From assembly GCA_013076295.1 (NCBI GenBank), contig RQOL01000612.1:35423-99422 (forward strand): 64,000 nucleotides of DNA, in the 5' to 3' direction. Positions within the stretch are counted from its first letter, which is position 1. Each line of letters begins with the position of its first letter. Under the pieces are notes generated by a model. That model saw only the letters and a program-made list of their open reading frames with translations. It was not told the origin of the DNA and searched no databases. Of this stretch, positions 24,061-34,508 are shown in pieces. Source of the DNA: Sanderia malayensis (Eukaryota; Cnidaria; Scyphozoa; Semaeostomeae; Pelagiidae). Made by a program: the position numbers and the translations under genes.

Positions 24061-25533
24061 AAAGACCTTCTTCTTGTTAATCCCCGATATAACTAGTGCT
24101 GAATCAGCGTAAACCATTAGAGAAATGTCAGAAAATATGGCCATTACTCCAAAATGATCAACCTCATTTCCACGCAAGTGAATCGGAACGATAACTGCTT
24201 TAAATTTAGTTAAATCATCTCTTTTGAGGATGGCCTGCAATGCTCCTCTTTCAGTCTGTTTTGTCAAAATGCACGGGAATGCAAAGGAGTTTACACAGCA
24301 CAGACTCTAAGTTGTGGGATATACGTTGAAAGAAAGCATCAATTATTGCGCTACTAAATACACCACCTTTCATTGCATTCCGTAAATCACTACTATCAAC
24401 CACGATGAGGGCTGTGTTGCAACACATACAGCCCCCATCTTTTAAAATAAATTCCATGTCATTTTGTGCCTCAGGTGTGATCTTTAGTAAACTCATTGCC
24501 AATTCTTTTGGTGCTGAGCAGTCTTTTCTGATATACACAACCATTTTAACTCCTTTTTGAAAGCTGTGATCATCTGAGTTTTCTTTCAAATTTTTCACCT
24601 TAATAGCGGTATTGTCCATCTCTTTGAAGTCTTCACATTCACGGATGCAAGCTGTGTAGTGCCCTGCAGTTGTTCTTCTGCCACTCCAATTAATGGCAGC
24701 ATGAATTGTGTAGTACACAGAATCCCCTTCTTTACATCCTCCCATAACGGGACTTAAGTTCACCTCCACAGGTAAGTTGATGCGACTTTGAATTGGTAGA
24801 GTGGTTAGGACAAGGATGGGAGGTGGATTTAAAAATAATTTTTAATATACCAGCTTGCTGAGCGAAGTAATTGTTTCACAGTTTGGGCAGGCAATATCTG
24901 GTGAATACTCATACCCACAGGCTAGTGTGTTCCACACAAGGTCGTAGAGATTGTAGGCTGTGTCTTCGGCTGCGGGGAGTACTCGCACATGGCATGCAAA
25001 TCCTTCTGAGATTTGTCCATCTATGTTCTTACATTTGCAACAGTACTTCAGTTCTGCGGCTTTGACCTGTGCATTTGCTGCTAACAAAGAGTTTCCTTCC
25101 TCATCTAGTCTTGTTAGCAATCTCACGTACGCACATATAGCTTCTCCGCAATCAATGCAACTGCTCCAGATGAAACAATTGGTGAAGTAGTTGCGTCCTG
25201 CATGGCTTCTGCTATGTCTGACAATAGGTTCCCCAATATCCCCACGTCACTGTCCTTCGATGAAACAAGGGTGGATTTCAAAGACGTCCCACAAATAACC
25301 TGCAGCAGTGCATTCAAACAGCAATTGTTAAAATCGTTGGTTATGCCTCTTTTTGAGCAGGAGGCATGCAGATGTAAATGTGTTACAAATGGGAATATTT
25401 GCTCTCCAATCAATTCACGAATCTTTTCTGTTTTGCTTGCCACTAGTTGTGCATATTTGGCCACTGTATTCTCACCATTGTTCTCTTTCATTTTGCAGCC
25501 TGACACATTCTCTCTGCAAGACATATAATTCAA
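24007..25533 (-). pseudogene. USP deubiquitinase domain joined to an Ulp1/C48-like protease domain, frame-broken
   Basis: Minus strand. 25533-25123 holds a USP Cys box (GITNDFNNCCLNALLQ; the usual CY is CC). 25126-24851 holds the USP zinc ribbon (CCKCKN ... ACPNCETITSLSKL). 24785-24251 begins INLPVEVNLSPVMGG and has the USP His box (INWSGRRTTAGHYTACIRE). It then runs into an Ulp1-like domain: DLRNAMKGGVFSSAIIDAFF, then VIVPIHLRGNEVDHFGVMAI and VYADSA (His and Asp boxes) at 24266-24090. USPs cleave ubiquitin; C48 proteases cleave SUMO-like tags. Frame breaks lie near 25124 and 24258, a possible 65-nt intron (24850-24786) does not keep phase, and the Ulp1 Cys box is missing, so this copy is probably dead. 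Such protease pairs are more typical of transposons than of host genes. Confidence 0.6.
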
Positions 25534-26449
25534 TAAAGGGCGAAATATTTTTTAAATGCAAATGGAGCAATGAAAAAATGCCATTTCCATGGCTATGTCC
25601 GTACTTGCTTGTATGAGTCGAAATATAGACGAACCCTCTGGCTGAAAAATTTTCGAAAAATCTTAAAAATACAGGTAATTGCATTGGGATGGCTATAATT
25701 CGGGTTTGGTATTTTAATATTTACTACTTGAAGATTTATGGACAATCAATTGATGGTTATTATCGGATCTGAATCTAATTTTGAATCTGAATGTGAATGT
25801 GGCTCTAGGGACATGAAAGTCTTTGAGATATAGGCCTATGCACTGTTATGTTTGTGTAATGCACAGTCCAAATTAAGCAAGCAATAAATTGAAAATTGAT
25901 AACATACTCAGCTGTAGATCAATAAGTTTGGAAAGGACTCTTTTAAAATGAGGAAAAACCTACTTTTGAAAAACGAAAGTGGAGAAACAGTGCAGCAAAG
26001 AAACGCCAAATCCACCATTTGCAAAAAAAGGACACAGACACAACACAACTTCAAAACTGCTGAAACACGTGGCTCAAAATAAAAACACTTCAATTTGATT
26101 GGTCAACCATGTCCACAATATGGAGCTCAATTTTCTCCAGAAGGGGCAAAAACGTTCCAAAAATTGGCTGGAGCGGGGCAAAGAAAAGAATAGTAACATA
26201 CAGGGTTCAATGTGGATTGACAAAAAGTGGCACAAAATAATTTGATGTTGAAAATGAAACAAACAGTTTAGAGCATAGGCCATAGCAAATGCAGAAATAG
26301 TTATTGTCTAAAAAAGATTTTTTGCTGCTCTGCTATACATAAACACAAAATGCTATTTTATCCCTCTTTTAGTATCATATCCAGAAAACAACCATTTGGG
26401 GAAGTCTAAATATATTTATATTCTTCTATTTTTTAAATCTTAGTCAGTA
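25534..26449. other. no gene recognised
   Basis: AT-rich. Around 25920-26170 there are minus-strand relatives of the block at 22450-22700 (TCCACCATTTGCAAAAAAAG, then a CTCCAGAAGGGGCAAAA variant), so part of the duplicated element extends here. Nothing else is seen. Confidence 0.4.
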
Positions 26450-26760
26450 TACTGTATTTTGGAGTTAAGCTTTAAATAAAATATGAAAATAAAAGCATAC
26501 TAATATTTACTGGTAGTCATTCCTCTTCCAGGACTTGATGTGTAAGGTTGCAGTCGGTTTGGGCTTGTTGCAATTACTGCTCTTTTGTCAGAATTCCAAG
26601 ACAATACCTTTTGCCATAATAATGTTCATGATCAGGTTGCTTTGCCAGGAGATACTTGCAAAAGAATCAAAGTAAAATAAAAGTTAGTAGAATGTTTCAA
26701 AAGCCAACATTTAAACAATTTAAAAGCAAGAAAACAAAACGAAAACATGGTGAAACATCG
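26450..26760 (-). pseudogene. zinc-finger exon fragment (copy B of the 230-bp block)
   Basis: Near-identical to 22140-22370. On the minus strand 26660-26574 encodes C-x7-PDHEHYYGKRYC, then LTKEQ and stop. The copy keeps YYG like the finger at 22930-23050, whereas copy A has YHG. Confidence 0.6.
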
Positions 26761-27078
26761 TTAAATTTAAAATTTGTAACAGGTCCTAATGTAATACACG
26801 CATTTTTTAATAAGCAATTTCAACTCGGGTTCGTGTTTTTTGAAAATAGATTAGAAAAAGGTTATTCCTGTTAATAAGATTGTGTCAGTTCACATTTCCT
26901 GTTAAGTATACTGAAAATACAATTTTTCAAATTGCTTAGCAGTCTTCAATCCAGTACTAAAATTGCTTAACCTTTCGTCTTGCCGAGTACTGCCTTGCTT
27001 ATAAAGCAGTTGCATATAAAAAAATGCCTGCATTTCATTTGCTAGTAGCTCCCTCTTGACAGGCCGTACAGTGCTTGG

Positions 27079-28181
27079 GCCCCGTTTACACGAGAGAAAA
27101 AGATATGGACCCAAAAGGTCCGTGCCTTTTGGGTACGATATGGGAACGACTGTATAGCGTTTACATGGGAACGGACTCAAAAAGCTGTTGAGTTCAGGGC
27201 CGCATTTAAGTCAGTTGGGGCCCTGGGCCCAAAATTGACTTGGGCCCCTTGAAATATGTAAAAAAAAAACGTGTCACCTGTCACGTGTATAGTCCTCAGT
27301 ACCCTGCATAATTTTATTGGTATACTAACAACTTGCCAACGGAAATAAAATTAAAAGAAAATCATGATTACTGGCTGATGGCGTCAAAATCAGTTTATGA
27401 CATCCAGTTTCAAGGTTCATGTTTGATTTAGAGGATCACATGCTGTCGAAAAATGAAGCCACTGTGTTGTTTGAAGACATTACTTCTCAATTCAAACACA
27501 AGAATAAAATCAACAACAGTTCATAGGTTTTTCGAAATTTTGCTCGGGGCCCCCTAAATCTAAGAATCTTAGGGGGCCCCTGGGCCCGGGCCCAGTTGGT
27601 CCATTGGTAAATGCGGCACTGGTTGAGTTTACACGAGAACGGATCCAATTGTTGAGCATGCGCAGTTGTTCAAGTTAAGGCGTGTTTTGTTGTTATTAGT
27701 TACTTGTAATTGCTCCAAAACACTCTCAGAAAATGGCGAACACGAATTTCCTTCCTTCACCTGCCGCCCCAGTTGTTTGGTTCAACATGAACTTCAACCG
27801 CTGTCGATGTTGTTCGCAAACTAAGCTTACCACACACAACAAAGAAGCTATATTGGAAAACATCAGAGACAAAATTGATATTACTTGCTTTTCAATAGGC
27901 CCAGACATTTGTACTGCTTATATTTTGGACTTCCCGCGATAACACAACCTCAGTTGCAACAGCCTCAGTTCAGTGCCGTGCCTGTTCTGGTTCCGTTCCA
28001 AGCGTTTACACGACACCGATACGGGAACGGACCCAAATGGATCCGCTTTTCTAGCGGGCCCAAAAAGATACGATCCCGTTCCCAAAGAGGAACGAATCCA
28101 TGCGTACCCGTGTAAATGAAACACCTATCGTAACCTTTTTTGGAACGGATCCACTCGGATCCGTTCCCGTGTAAACGGGGC
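27079..28181. mobile_element. DNA element with GCCCCGTTTACACG ends, hosting a nested hAT MITE
   Basis: The ends GCCCCGTTTACACGAG and CCGTGTAAACGGGGC are inverted repeats. The 5-bp CTTGG is found on both sides (27074-27078 and 28182-28186). Inside are many direct and inverted copies of GGAACGGA(T/C)CC and CGTTTACAC, plus a small plus-strand frame at 27733-27942 of unknown nature. Its insertion at 27195-27621 is a separate element. Superfamily not certain; hAT-like ends, but the duplication is short. Confidence 0.65.
27195..27621. mobile_element. hAT MITE nested in the previous element, 8-bp duplication
   Basis: 427 bp with ends CAGGGCCGCATTTA and TAAATGCGGCACTG and an exact 8-bp duplication GTTGAGTT on each side (27187-27194 and 27622-27629). 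Rich in GGGGCCC blocks near both ends. Non-coding. Confidence 0.9.
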
Positions 28182-28185
28182 CTTG

Positions 28186-29043
28186 GTTGCTGCGATACTT
28201 TTCCATTAATAATGACATCATTGAAAGAAATAGGCCAACCCACACCAAGCAAGCAATAAATTAGAAATTAATAAAATAATCACCTCACCTGTGGAATAAA
28301 AGATAAACTGGAAAGTAACTTTTCCAAAATGGCAAAAGAAGAAAAACGCCACTCTTTCAAAACGAGAGTAAACAGGCGCAACAGCAACAAACAACAAAAA
28401 TCCAAGTCCACCATTTGCAAAAAAAGCACAATTTCATCAAAACTGAAACGTGAAAATTGGAACAATGCTCCAATTTCATTGGTTGAAAATGTCCTCCCCG
28501 GTACGGTGCGTAATCTTCTCCATGCAAGAGGGGCAAAAGAAATAATGGTGATTAAATCTCGATTTAATCAGAGTTAATGTGGAAAGAAATGAAATCATCC
28601 ATTCCTTGTTATTTGCACACAGCAAAGTGCTGACGGGTTGATAAGAATCGGATCCCCGATCCTGCAGTGAAATACCCATGGGGTTGGCATCTCCAATATC
28701 GTTGTCAATCGACGTCTTTCATCTCCTCTCCTTTGAGGTATTTATTTGTATGAACCATAGGTGGGTTAATCATTGTTTTACGAGTGTGCTTCGCACACGT
28801 TCAATTCAATTCCTCCCACCCTCCCTGTCCTCTTTTATTGTTTATTGATTTACATTATGATTTCAGTCATCATTTTGCAGTTTGACCATTCGGTTAGTAC
28901 TGCCAGGTTTACCGGCCGGACAATTTGCACGGCAAATCGGGACACCGACCGTAAAAGCGTATCCCTACTCAAGCAATCCGGGCCGGTAGGCTAACCGCCC
29001 AATTTCTTTAGATAACATTAACAACAGCAACATTTGTGGACTC
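28186..29043. other. intergenic duplicated pieces, no gene
   Basis: 28320-28550 repeats the 22500-22690 block (CGCCACTCTTTCAAAACGA, TCCACCATTTGCAAAAA, then CTTCTCCATGCAAGAGGGGC). From 28560 to 29043 I see only short low-complexity runs and no coding signal. Confidence 0.4.
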
Positions 29044-29049
29044 GTAATA

Positions 29050-29448
29050 CACGTTTTTTTTTATAAGATACCGGTTTATAAGAAACCTAGATCTAGACGC
29101 CCTAAAATTTAAGAAACTTTTAGAACTACAAGGAAATATTTAAGAAACATTAGAAATTTCGGAAACACGTTTTTCCTTTACGGATTCAACAAATATCAAC
29201 TACAGTAAGTGTGTTTTATGTGCTAAGCATAACATTGTCGGCTCCACATGACGATTTTTCCCATTGACGATATTTCTTTGTTATGATACTAAAATTTTTT
29301 GCTACATCCATGTTTTTTCTTCATTTTCACTGCAACTTTTTTCATTAAATTAAGAAACTTTTAAGAAACTTTTAGAACTAAAATGTGGCCAAAATTAAGA
29401 AACTTTTACTACTAGGCCTTGAGCCAGGTTTCTTATAAAAAAAGCGTG
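29050..29448 (-). mobile_element. Tc1/mariner-type MITE, TATAAGAAACC ends (copy 2)
   Basis: 399 bp, flanked by TA (29048-29049 and 29449-29450), inverted relative to the copy at 21638-22009 and alike across its length. It interrupts the segment that runs uninterrupted in the copy at 34770-34980. Confidence 0.85.
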
Positions 29449-29454
29449 TAATTG

Positions 29455-30430
29455 GGCGTTATTCAAGATGTTGGTTTTCTAGTTAACCATCAAATAAAAT
29501 ATGAAAATTTGCTTTTAAATTCAGAACCTCATTGTTATTAAGTCCTTTTACAGTTTTACTTTATCTCTTGCAAGTTTCATCTTTTTATTATAAATTGTTT
29601 AGTTTCGACAGGACCTTTGTTGATAATAGTAATACATACTTACTAAAAAGGTTATCCTATATCCTATATAAATATGACATATTATTACTATTATGATTAT
29701 TATTAATAAAATATGAAAGAAGTATATACATGTATAAAATATTGCAATATAATATTGTTATATAACTATATGCATATTTTAGTGTATTAAAAAGCATCAA
29801 GCAGATTCTATATATCCTAACTTATGTTGAAAAATGCAAACTATCCTAAAAATAATTACTAAATTTCTTACTGGTAGTAGAGGAAAGTCAATTTGTTACA
29901 CTACACAGATCTCTGGCTGCAGTTAAACTACAGCTTACAAGTGTTTGTTAATAAAAGAACCTAAATAAAGATTTGACATAAAAAAAAATAATTTAGAACT
30001 GATGGCAACAGGATTACATACCCACTGAATGTAACCTGGCTATCCATTATTGTATCAAAGAATCTAAAAACATCAAGGCTGGAAATATTCGTGAAGCCCC
30101 TCGCTGATTCGAAGACGCAACAAGACAAGACCTCTTGATGTCGCATCGTACTGTCGTACCTTGTCGTACGACCACTAACTGACAGTTCTTGTTAATCAGC
30201 ACACCAGTTGAGCAGGTTTCGAAGGTAATTCTGCAGCTATTGATAAATATCTTTCAATAAAGCTAAGAGAAGCAACTATTCAAGCTCACATGAAAATAAC
30301 AAAAAACATTGACAAGAATAAAGCAAAAAAGCACCGTAGCTAAATACGCATGCGCATGACAAGCGCACCCCACAAGCAAAAAGATTGTGCACACAATTCC
30401 AAACGGTAATTGGAGGGTACTAGTACTAAT
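29455..30430 (+). repeat. segmental duplication upstream of U6 (copy 1)
   Basis: Matches 34860-34978 plus 42856-43709 almost base for base, once the BEL element is removed from the latter. It holds a GACAGGACCTTTGTTGATA block, an AT-rich stretch, and the promoter/first-exon module at 29990-30280. On the minus strand ATG at 30047 opens a short exon ending near 30022 before GTATGT, the counterpart of ZCCHC7 exon 1. What that exon would splice to is not visible. Confidence 0.75.
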
Positions 30431-30446
30431 GTGAATGCGAAAGCAT

Positions 30447-30487
<41 letters not shown>

Positions 30488-30537
30488 GGCCCCTGCGCAA
30501 GGATGACACGCAAATTCGTGAAGCGTTCCAAATTTTT
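30431..30537 (+). ncRNA. U6: U6 spliceosomal snRNA
   Basis: Full-length U6: 5-prime hairpin GTGAATGCGAAAGCATCAC with a GAAA loop, then the CATATACTAAAATTGGAACG block. The ACAGAGA box is at 30471-30477, the AGC triad at 30483-30485, then the conserved stretch to GCGTTCC and a T5 run at 30533-30537 as Pol III terminator. U6 base-pairs with U4 and U2 and helps form the catalytic core of the spliceosome. All key motifs are intact, so this is probably a working gene. I see no clear TATA box at -25. Its upstream region is duplicated at 42856-43709, where the U6 body is replaced by the tandem array. Confidence 0.95.
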
Positions 30538-30967
30538 CATCTTTATTAAAATAATAAACTTTTTATAAAGGTAAAGGTAACATAAAATTCAAACGATTAT
30601 AAATTTACCGGCGTATCTTCAAACAAGAAGTTGGTAGTCTTTCTTGTACTATCTCCAACTCCTCTTGTGGCTCTTCTGGTTCGGTGGATATTTAAGCAAC
30701 TAAATAGTAAAATTCTAACTAAAGAGTAATATACCAATTAGCGAAAATCTTATGATGCTAAAATTACCAGCATTAAAAATAAAAATACAAGTTTTACATA
30801 AACAATCTATAAAAACATAAAGCTTTAAATGGCAAAAAGATCAGAGCTTGCTCTGCTAAGAATATGTTCAATGTTTATGTTACGTATGTAAATCAGAGTC
30901 TTTTTAAATGAATATAGAAAAATATAAGACTATATTTAAATGTAAATATATGTCTTCAAACACTATT
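30538..30967. other. U6 to TcmP spacer, nothing recognised
   Basis: AT-rich. No coding frame, repeat or RNA motif found. Confidence 0.4.
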
Positions 30968-32506
30968 TCAAGCCCTTTGTTCCATGCCAAGGTTGAACGT
31001 AATTACACAACCTTCTTTGTGGTTGTCGCTGTTAGATCTGTTACATGAAATCTGTTCTTTAACTGATCCTTCTTCTAGGTACTTATCCAACTTCACTTCA
31101 CTGCCATCTCGTGCATCTACTGAAAGTGCAGTGTGTTTAAATATACGGTTGATGCATTCAAAAGAATGAACATTTTTAGACAAATTGCATAAATCTTTCT
31201 CTTTCTTGCAATTCTTATTCAAAAGCTTAACAAATTCAGGCAACTGAAAACGCTCATTTTCTGCCATGAAAGCCACTTCTCCCTTTTTGAATGTGCCACG
31301 ATTAGAACCGAAGTTGAAATTAATCTTGACCTTTCCTTTATTGAACAAATTTTTCACTTGCTTCGCTCTGAAGACAAACAGGGTTTTCAGCAGAATGAAA
31401 CCCTCAATGCTTTCTTCATAAACATCGTCATCGTCAGTTTTGGTCAAAATTGTTTGACCTTGAAAACGTGCATATATTTGTTCAGCGGCCTTTTCCTCGT
31501 CTTGGTTGTTTTTCCAACCTTTCCACTCTATAAGTCTTTTGTTGATGGAAAATGAACTGAAAGACAACTGATCCTCTTCCTGAGTAACTCTGTTCATGGA
31601 TTCCTTCATTGTCTTTATTCCCTTTAGGTGTTTCGTGGCATATATTAAACTGTACAGACTGACATTTTGGTTATTTTTCATGGTAAATCGCAATGTATAA
31701 TTCATTTGATTTTCCATTAACTTATCAGAATAGATCTCAGCAATCTTGTCAAAATCAGTCTTGCCATCTACAACTTCATTTCCCCACTCATCAGTACCTA
31801 ATACAGCTGTGATGTTTTTGCTTCCTTGATTATTATTATACTCTAGTAAATTTGCTTTGCCAATGGCTCTTTGAATCGGCTGAATCATGAGATTTATTAA
31901 AATCTCAGATCTTTCCCATTTACACAAACTACTCACTGTATCAAAGAGTATTTGCGAGTATCCAAAAGGGTCAATAAAAAAAAACGTTGGCCAATCCCGG
32001 CACATAATTTCATCCATCTGCAAGGATTCAAATTTCGACTCATAAAAGTGAATAAAAATCTGCCTGATATTAAATTTTGCTTGAATATCGCTGTTCTTAG
32101 TATCTTGGCTGTATTTCACATTCTGGGCATTCAAATTTTCGCAAACATTCTGTTTAAGGCTTTCTAATCTGTCCTTCTTTGCCTCGGAAAAATAGAAATG
32201 GATTTGCATTTCCTGCTTTTTTGCTTTTTTCCGTCCTCTTGGGGATTGGAAATACTCGATGCCAGCATCGAGAGCAACTAATGGGCTCCCTTTCTCTTTT
32301 GGTGGCAAAGCTACTTCTTCGTCTTGCTCTTCTTGCTTGGACTCTTGGAAAAACTTACCAGGCCCGGCAAAACAATCTACAATGTTGATTTTGTGAAACG
32401 CTTCACACATGATCGGGATGTAAGCTTGCAAGAACTTTTTCAAAATAACTCGCTTTGCATTCGAATGCTGTGGATCTTCCCAACTTGTCTCTGATTTTGC
32501 TGCCAT
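30968..32506 (-). CDS. TcmP (three-Cys-motif partner) family protein, intronless
   Basis: Single uninterrupted frame of 512 codons; ATG at 32506 sits in a good context (ACCAAAATGG). It matches the TcmP family known from bacteria, where the gene usually lies beside a partner with a Cys motif. Visible family blocks: N-terminal helix NAKRVILKKFLQAYIPIM (16-33), INIVDCFAGPGKF (40-52, like a methyltransferase-fold glycine motif), KGSPLVALDAG (72-82), HFYFSEAKKDRLESL (103-117), FFFIDPFGYS (175-184), EILINLMI (201-208) and a KTMKESMNRVT block near the middle of the C-terminal half. The biochemical role is not established; the fold suggests nucleotide or SAM binding. Base composition is like the surroundings and the gene lies next to U6, so it is embedded in the eukaryotic scaffold. 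Horizontal transfer from bacteria is the likely origin, by inference. Confidence 0.75.
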   Translation of the reverse strand: MAAKSETSWEDPQHSNAKRVILKKFLQAYIPIMCEAFHKINIVDCFAGPGKFFQESKQEEQDEEVALPPKEKGSPLVALDAGIEYFQSPRGRKKAKKQEMQIHFYFSEAKKDRLESLKQNVCENLNAQNVKYSQDTKNSDIQAKFNIRQIFIHFYESKFESLQMDEIMCRDWPTFFFIDPFGYSQILFDTVSSLCKWERSEILINLMIQPIQRAIGKANLLEYNNNQGSKNITAVLGTDEWGNEVVDGKTDFDKIAEIYSDKLMENQMNYTLRFTMKNNQNVSLYSLIYATKHLKGIKTMKESMNRVTQEEDQLSFSSFSINKRLIEWKGWKNNQDEEKAAEQIYARFQGQTILTKTDDDDVYEESIEGFILLKTLFVFRAKQVKNLFNKGKVKINFNFGSNRGTFKKGEVAFMAENERFQLPEFVKLLNKNCKKEKDLCNLSKNVHSFECINRIFKHTALSVDARDGSEVKLDKYLEEGSVKEQISCNRSNSDNHKEGCVITFNLGMEQRA

Positions 32507-32583
32507 TTTGGTTTAGTTAAATTCTCAACTGAACTGGCAGCTCAAATTTAACCCCTTCTCCTTTGTGTTAGGTTTTCCTTTAG

Positions 32584-32701
32584 GATTCTTGGAAGTCATT
32601 TTCCTGTTTCTGTTTACGATTCTTGGAAGTCACTTTCCTGTTTCTGTTTACGATTCTTGGAAGTCACTTTCCTGTTTCTGTTCACGATTCTTGGAAGTCA
32701 C
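32584..32701 (-). repeat. 34-bp tandem repeat (3.5 copies) upstream of TcmP
   Basis: Unit beginning GATTCTTGGAAGTCACTTTC repeated three times plus a partial copy, 80-195 bp upstream of the TcmP start codon, in its 5-prime flank. Could be a regulatory repeat or a chance minisatellite. Confidence 0.9.
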
Positions 32702-32917
32702 CGACCCTATTTCCTTTTATAAAAACACACTTTATAAAAACACACTGAGACTCGATTTCCAAACAAAATAAGAACAAGGTTATTTCACTCATTTCACTTC
32801 GTATTTTGTTTGTGCGTCTACCGTAACAATGTTTCGAGAAACCGACAGACAACAAAAGGAATTCGAAAAAATGCTTGAAATCAAAAGAAATAGATAAGAT
32901 AAGTATCTGGAGAGCGA

Positions 32918-33017
32918 NNNNNNNNNNNNNNNNNNNNNNNNNNNNNNNNNNNNNNNNNNNNNNNNNNNNNNNNNNNNNNNNNNNNNNNNNNNNNNNNNNN
33001 NNNNNNNNNNNNNNNNN
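32918..33017. other. scaffold gap (100 N)
   Basis: Exactly 100 N, a placeholder for unknown length. Confidence 0.98.
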
Positions 33018-33957
33018 GACAAAGCAGACGAAAACGGGAGTTTCCCCAGTAAAAACGACAGATCGATTCTGTTGTGCGTGTACGTCAGTCTGCAGCCACG
33101 GGAGGGGGGGGGCTGTTCTTTATTTGCAGTCATTCTTTTGTTTTTTAACCTGCAGAGCTTAGTTAGTTCAACACTCGACTCGAGCTCAACATTACTCTGA
33201 TTAAATTCGAAATTTAATCACCATGAAATTTTTCAACACATCGTAAAATATCATTCTCCATTATCTCACTAAAAAAATCAATCTTGTTATAATAGGCCCT
33301 TCAACATGAGGCCAAAAGCTACAAAAATGATGAAAAATGCTACAACCCCACAACTAAGTGTAAAACTCTACTATTTAGCACTACACTAAAAGAATATATA
33401 TAACAAAGAATATAACTTAAAACTAAAAATATTATATATAGTTATAAATATAACAGTTATAACTATATTCCAGTAAAAATTGCATATTACAAGCAATATC
33501 ATATAACGTTTATAATAAAATATCTAAGACATCTGGAACTTGAAAGTGGAAATGTTTTACCAGTAGTGATTTCCATCGTAACATGATGTATTTACAATTT
33601 GATGTACAGCAAAAACCCGCATATAGAGCCTTGATATTTTACACACAGAGCCTGAATTGGTTCTTACTTATAAAACACATTTTGAGACGTTCATCTTTAA
33701 ACAGTAGGTAAGTCTGACAACTTTAGTCTGAAGTTGAATTAATGTAAATTTTAACAATAGGTAAGCTCACAGAATATTTTTTCCATGGAATCAAAGCAAT
33801 GACTTAAATTTTACTATGAAGAAATACCTAGAAATACTGAGATTTCAGGTTGTAGATTCTTAAAAATGAGAGGCTCTTGTACCCGGGTATTTACTGTTCT
33901 GTTGCTCTTCAAATCCTGACACATATGAGATACATTGAAGAAAGTCTCAACACTCAC
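33018..33957. other. AT-rich stretch, no gene recognised
   Basis: A G-run (GGAGGGGGGGGGC) near 33100, then AT-rich sequence with ATATAACAGTTATAAC-type repeats around 33400-33480. Nothing else supported. Confidence 0.4.
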
Positions 33958-34211
33958 TGTTCAGCTCCCTTCTGCTATTTATCAAACTTTTCAGTCTCTC
34001 CAAGTGATGGTAAGCTCTAGGAAAGAAGATTGATTCAGAACTGCTAAAATGATTGGGAATTCGTCAGGGACTTAATAAAATTCCATGTCTTTAAGGAGTA
34101 AATTTATCCTTTCGTTACAACCAACCTTGACAAAGACTGTTCCCCGGGAAGGCTCGATGTTTCGTCTTCACTGTCGTCAATTTCGGACAATTTCTTGGTA
34201 GAATGATGGGC
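33958..34211 (-). CDS. two probable exons of an unidentified gene
   Basis: Minus strand. Exon 34211-34136 (acceptor ATTATCCAG, donor GTTGGT) encodes an acidic Ser-rich stretch containing SEIDDSEDETSSLPG. Exon 34016-33958 (acceptor TTTCCTAG, donor GTGAGT) continues the frame with HHLERLKSLINSRRELN, a likely helix. The phase matches across the intron. The protein is not recognised and neither start nor end is visible; the gene may be cut by the gap or be a remnant. Confidence 0.4.
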
Positions 34212-34299
34212 CTGGATAATAAAGAAGAACAAATGTTACTCGTGATTCAATTATTGAATCCTCAATTACATAACACCCGAGCCTCTGAAGCCTGGTTTC

Positions 34300-34375
34300 C
34301 ATATACCGTATTTCCTCTATTAAGCGCCCACCCTCTATTAACCGCCCAGGGCGGTTAATAGAATTCTTACATTTT
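34300..34375 (+). repeat. isolated transposon end, CCGTATTTCCTCTATTAAGC
   Basis: TACCGTATTTCCTCTATTAA followed by CGCCCACC and then an inverted GGGCGGTTAATAGA block at 34352-34366. It resembles the ends of the MITE at 19609-19879. A clear partner end was not found. Confidence 0.4.
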
Positions 34376-34508
34376 CACTGTTTGGTTCAAATAATAGCGT
34401 AGAAACATGTGAATAGACATCAATTCCTTTCTTTCATCAATGGCAACATAAGCAAGTAGTTTAAGACCAAAGTTAGTCATTATATCTTAAAGAAAATATC
34501 CATTTTTA

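Noticed and set aside
30968..32506. Bacterial contamination around the TcmP gene
   Set aside because: Flanked at once by a eukaryotic U6 gene and repeats found elsewhere in the window, although a gap lies 400 bp upstream; kept as a gene of the scaffold with that caution.
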